NCBI GenBank assembly: GCA_964247975.1
Contig: CAXTWH010000017.1
Span: 1-64,000 of the forward strand
Direction of reading: 5' to 3'
DNA length: 64,000 nt
Source: KBS-96 sp964247975
GTDB lineage: Bacteria > Acidobacteriota > Terriglobia > Bryobacterales > Bryobacteraceae
The translations under genes and the position numbers were made by a program. This document shows, piece after piece, positions 63,762 through 64,000 of the stretch (position 1 is the stretch's first letter; the number at the start of each line of letters is the position of its first letter). Below the pieces are notes generated by a model. It was not told the DNA's origin and searched no databases. It saw only the letters and a program-made list of their open reading frames with translations.

Positions 63762-64000
63762 GTGGGCAGTTCAGTAAAAGCGCCAAAGGTGAGGCAGGTA
63801 TTCGGGCCTCGCGGTCTGCTGGCGAAAACTCATCCGAATTATGAATATCGTCCCGGCCAGCTTGAAATGGCGGAAGCCGTGGAATCGGCCTTGGCTGACC
63901 GCCGCTCCTTGATTGTGGAAGCCGGCACGGGAACGGGCAAAACGCTGGCTTATCTGGTTCCGGCGATTTTGTCCGGCAAAAAAGTGGTAATCTCCACCGG
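63762..64000 (+). CDS. DinG-type ATP-dependent helicase, 5' part
   Basis: 79 codons to the window end. The GTG start follows an in-frame TGA at 63750. The Walker A motif EAGTGTGKTLAYLVPAIL and the preceding YRPGQLEMAEAVESAL are typical of the DinG/Rad3 group, superfamily 2 helicases that unwind DNA or RNA/DNA. The rest lies outside. The gene is divergent from the MgtE-N/CBS gene. Confidence 0.87.
   Translation, partial: MGSSVKAPKVRQVFGPRGLLAKTHPNYEYRPGQLEMAEAVESALADRRSLIVEAGTGTGKTLAYLVPAILSGKKVVIST

Noticed and set aside
1..64000. CRISPR arrays, rRNA, tRNA, insertion sequences and integrases.
   Set aside because: No regular spaced repeats, no tRNA-like cloverleaf in the intergenic gaps I read and no transposase or integrase protein motifs were found.

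Overview
The window looks like a chromosomal segment of an Acidobacteriota bacterium (Terriglobia/Bryobacter/Solibacter-like; inference). The main evidence is the repeated pairing of a PadR regulator with a roughly 880-900 residue duplicated MacB/FtsX permease ('ADOP', acidobacterial duplicated orphan permease). There are three such pairs plus one derivative. A 1157-residue Oar-like carboxypeptidase-regulatory/TonB-type outer-membrane protein and several choice-of-anchor or Big-like secreted proteins point the same way. I saw no rRNA, tRNA or CRISPR array.

Layout. 1-16 kb is accessory and regulatory: PadR-ADOP, an AraC regulator, SDR/LysR divergent genes, a second PadR-ADOP whose permease is broken by two frameshifts and one stop, TetR-alpha/beta hydrolase with a clear operator, a second SDR, small hypotheticals, a nonsense-broken DUF433 antitoxin gene, a quinone-oxidoreductase-like MDR enzyme and trpD. 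16-30 kb holds DinB, a micro membrane protein, the Oar-like receptor, a GntR-slipin-ychF run, a second nonsense-broken DUF433 gene, an OPT transporter, a polytopic protein with a methyltransferase-like domain, and an OmpA-like lipoprotein/porin-type protein closed by a strong terminator. 30-36 kb holds a GT2 glycosyltransferase, a PP2C phosphatase and three consecutive exported proteins of unknown function, the last two translationally coupled.

36-43 kb has three toxin-antitoxin modules (AbrB-VapC, VapBC, Phd-VapC), each preceded by an exact inverted repeat. Among them lie a nearly leaderless PadR gene with a membrane partner, a TlpA-like thioredoxin and an AraC/SDR pair. 43-57 kb is mostly housekeeping: thiD, der, pncA-like/pncB (NAD salvage), PIN-TRAM protein, RRM protein, bcp, GH57 (DUF3536), a small histidine kinase and aroA, interrupted by an orphan HigA-like regulator and the third PadR-ADOP pair. 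57-61 kb is an AT-richer accessory patch: an unknown polytopic protein, Phd-VapC, a ParD-like remnant and AbrB-Doc. 61-64 kb holds mreB, a PRC/MgtE-N/CBS protein and the start of a DinG-type helicase.

Two themes stand out. First, toxin-antitoxin genes are dense: five apparently complete type II modules and four orphan or broken antitoxin-like genes in 64 kb. Second, several mobile or accessory genes are being lost by point lesions (two DUF433 genes, one ADOP), while their flanking regulators stay intact. The best candidate for an undescribed system is the PP2C plus three exported proteins at 31.6-35.8 kb; the PadR plus non-ABC membrane protein pair at 37.2-38.3 kb is second.
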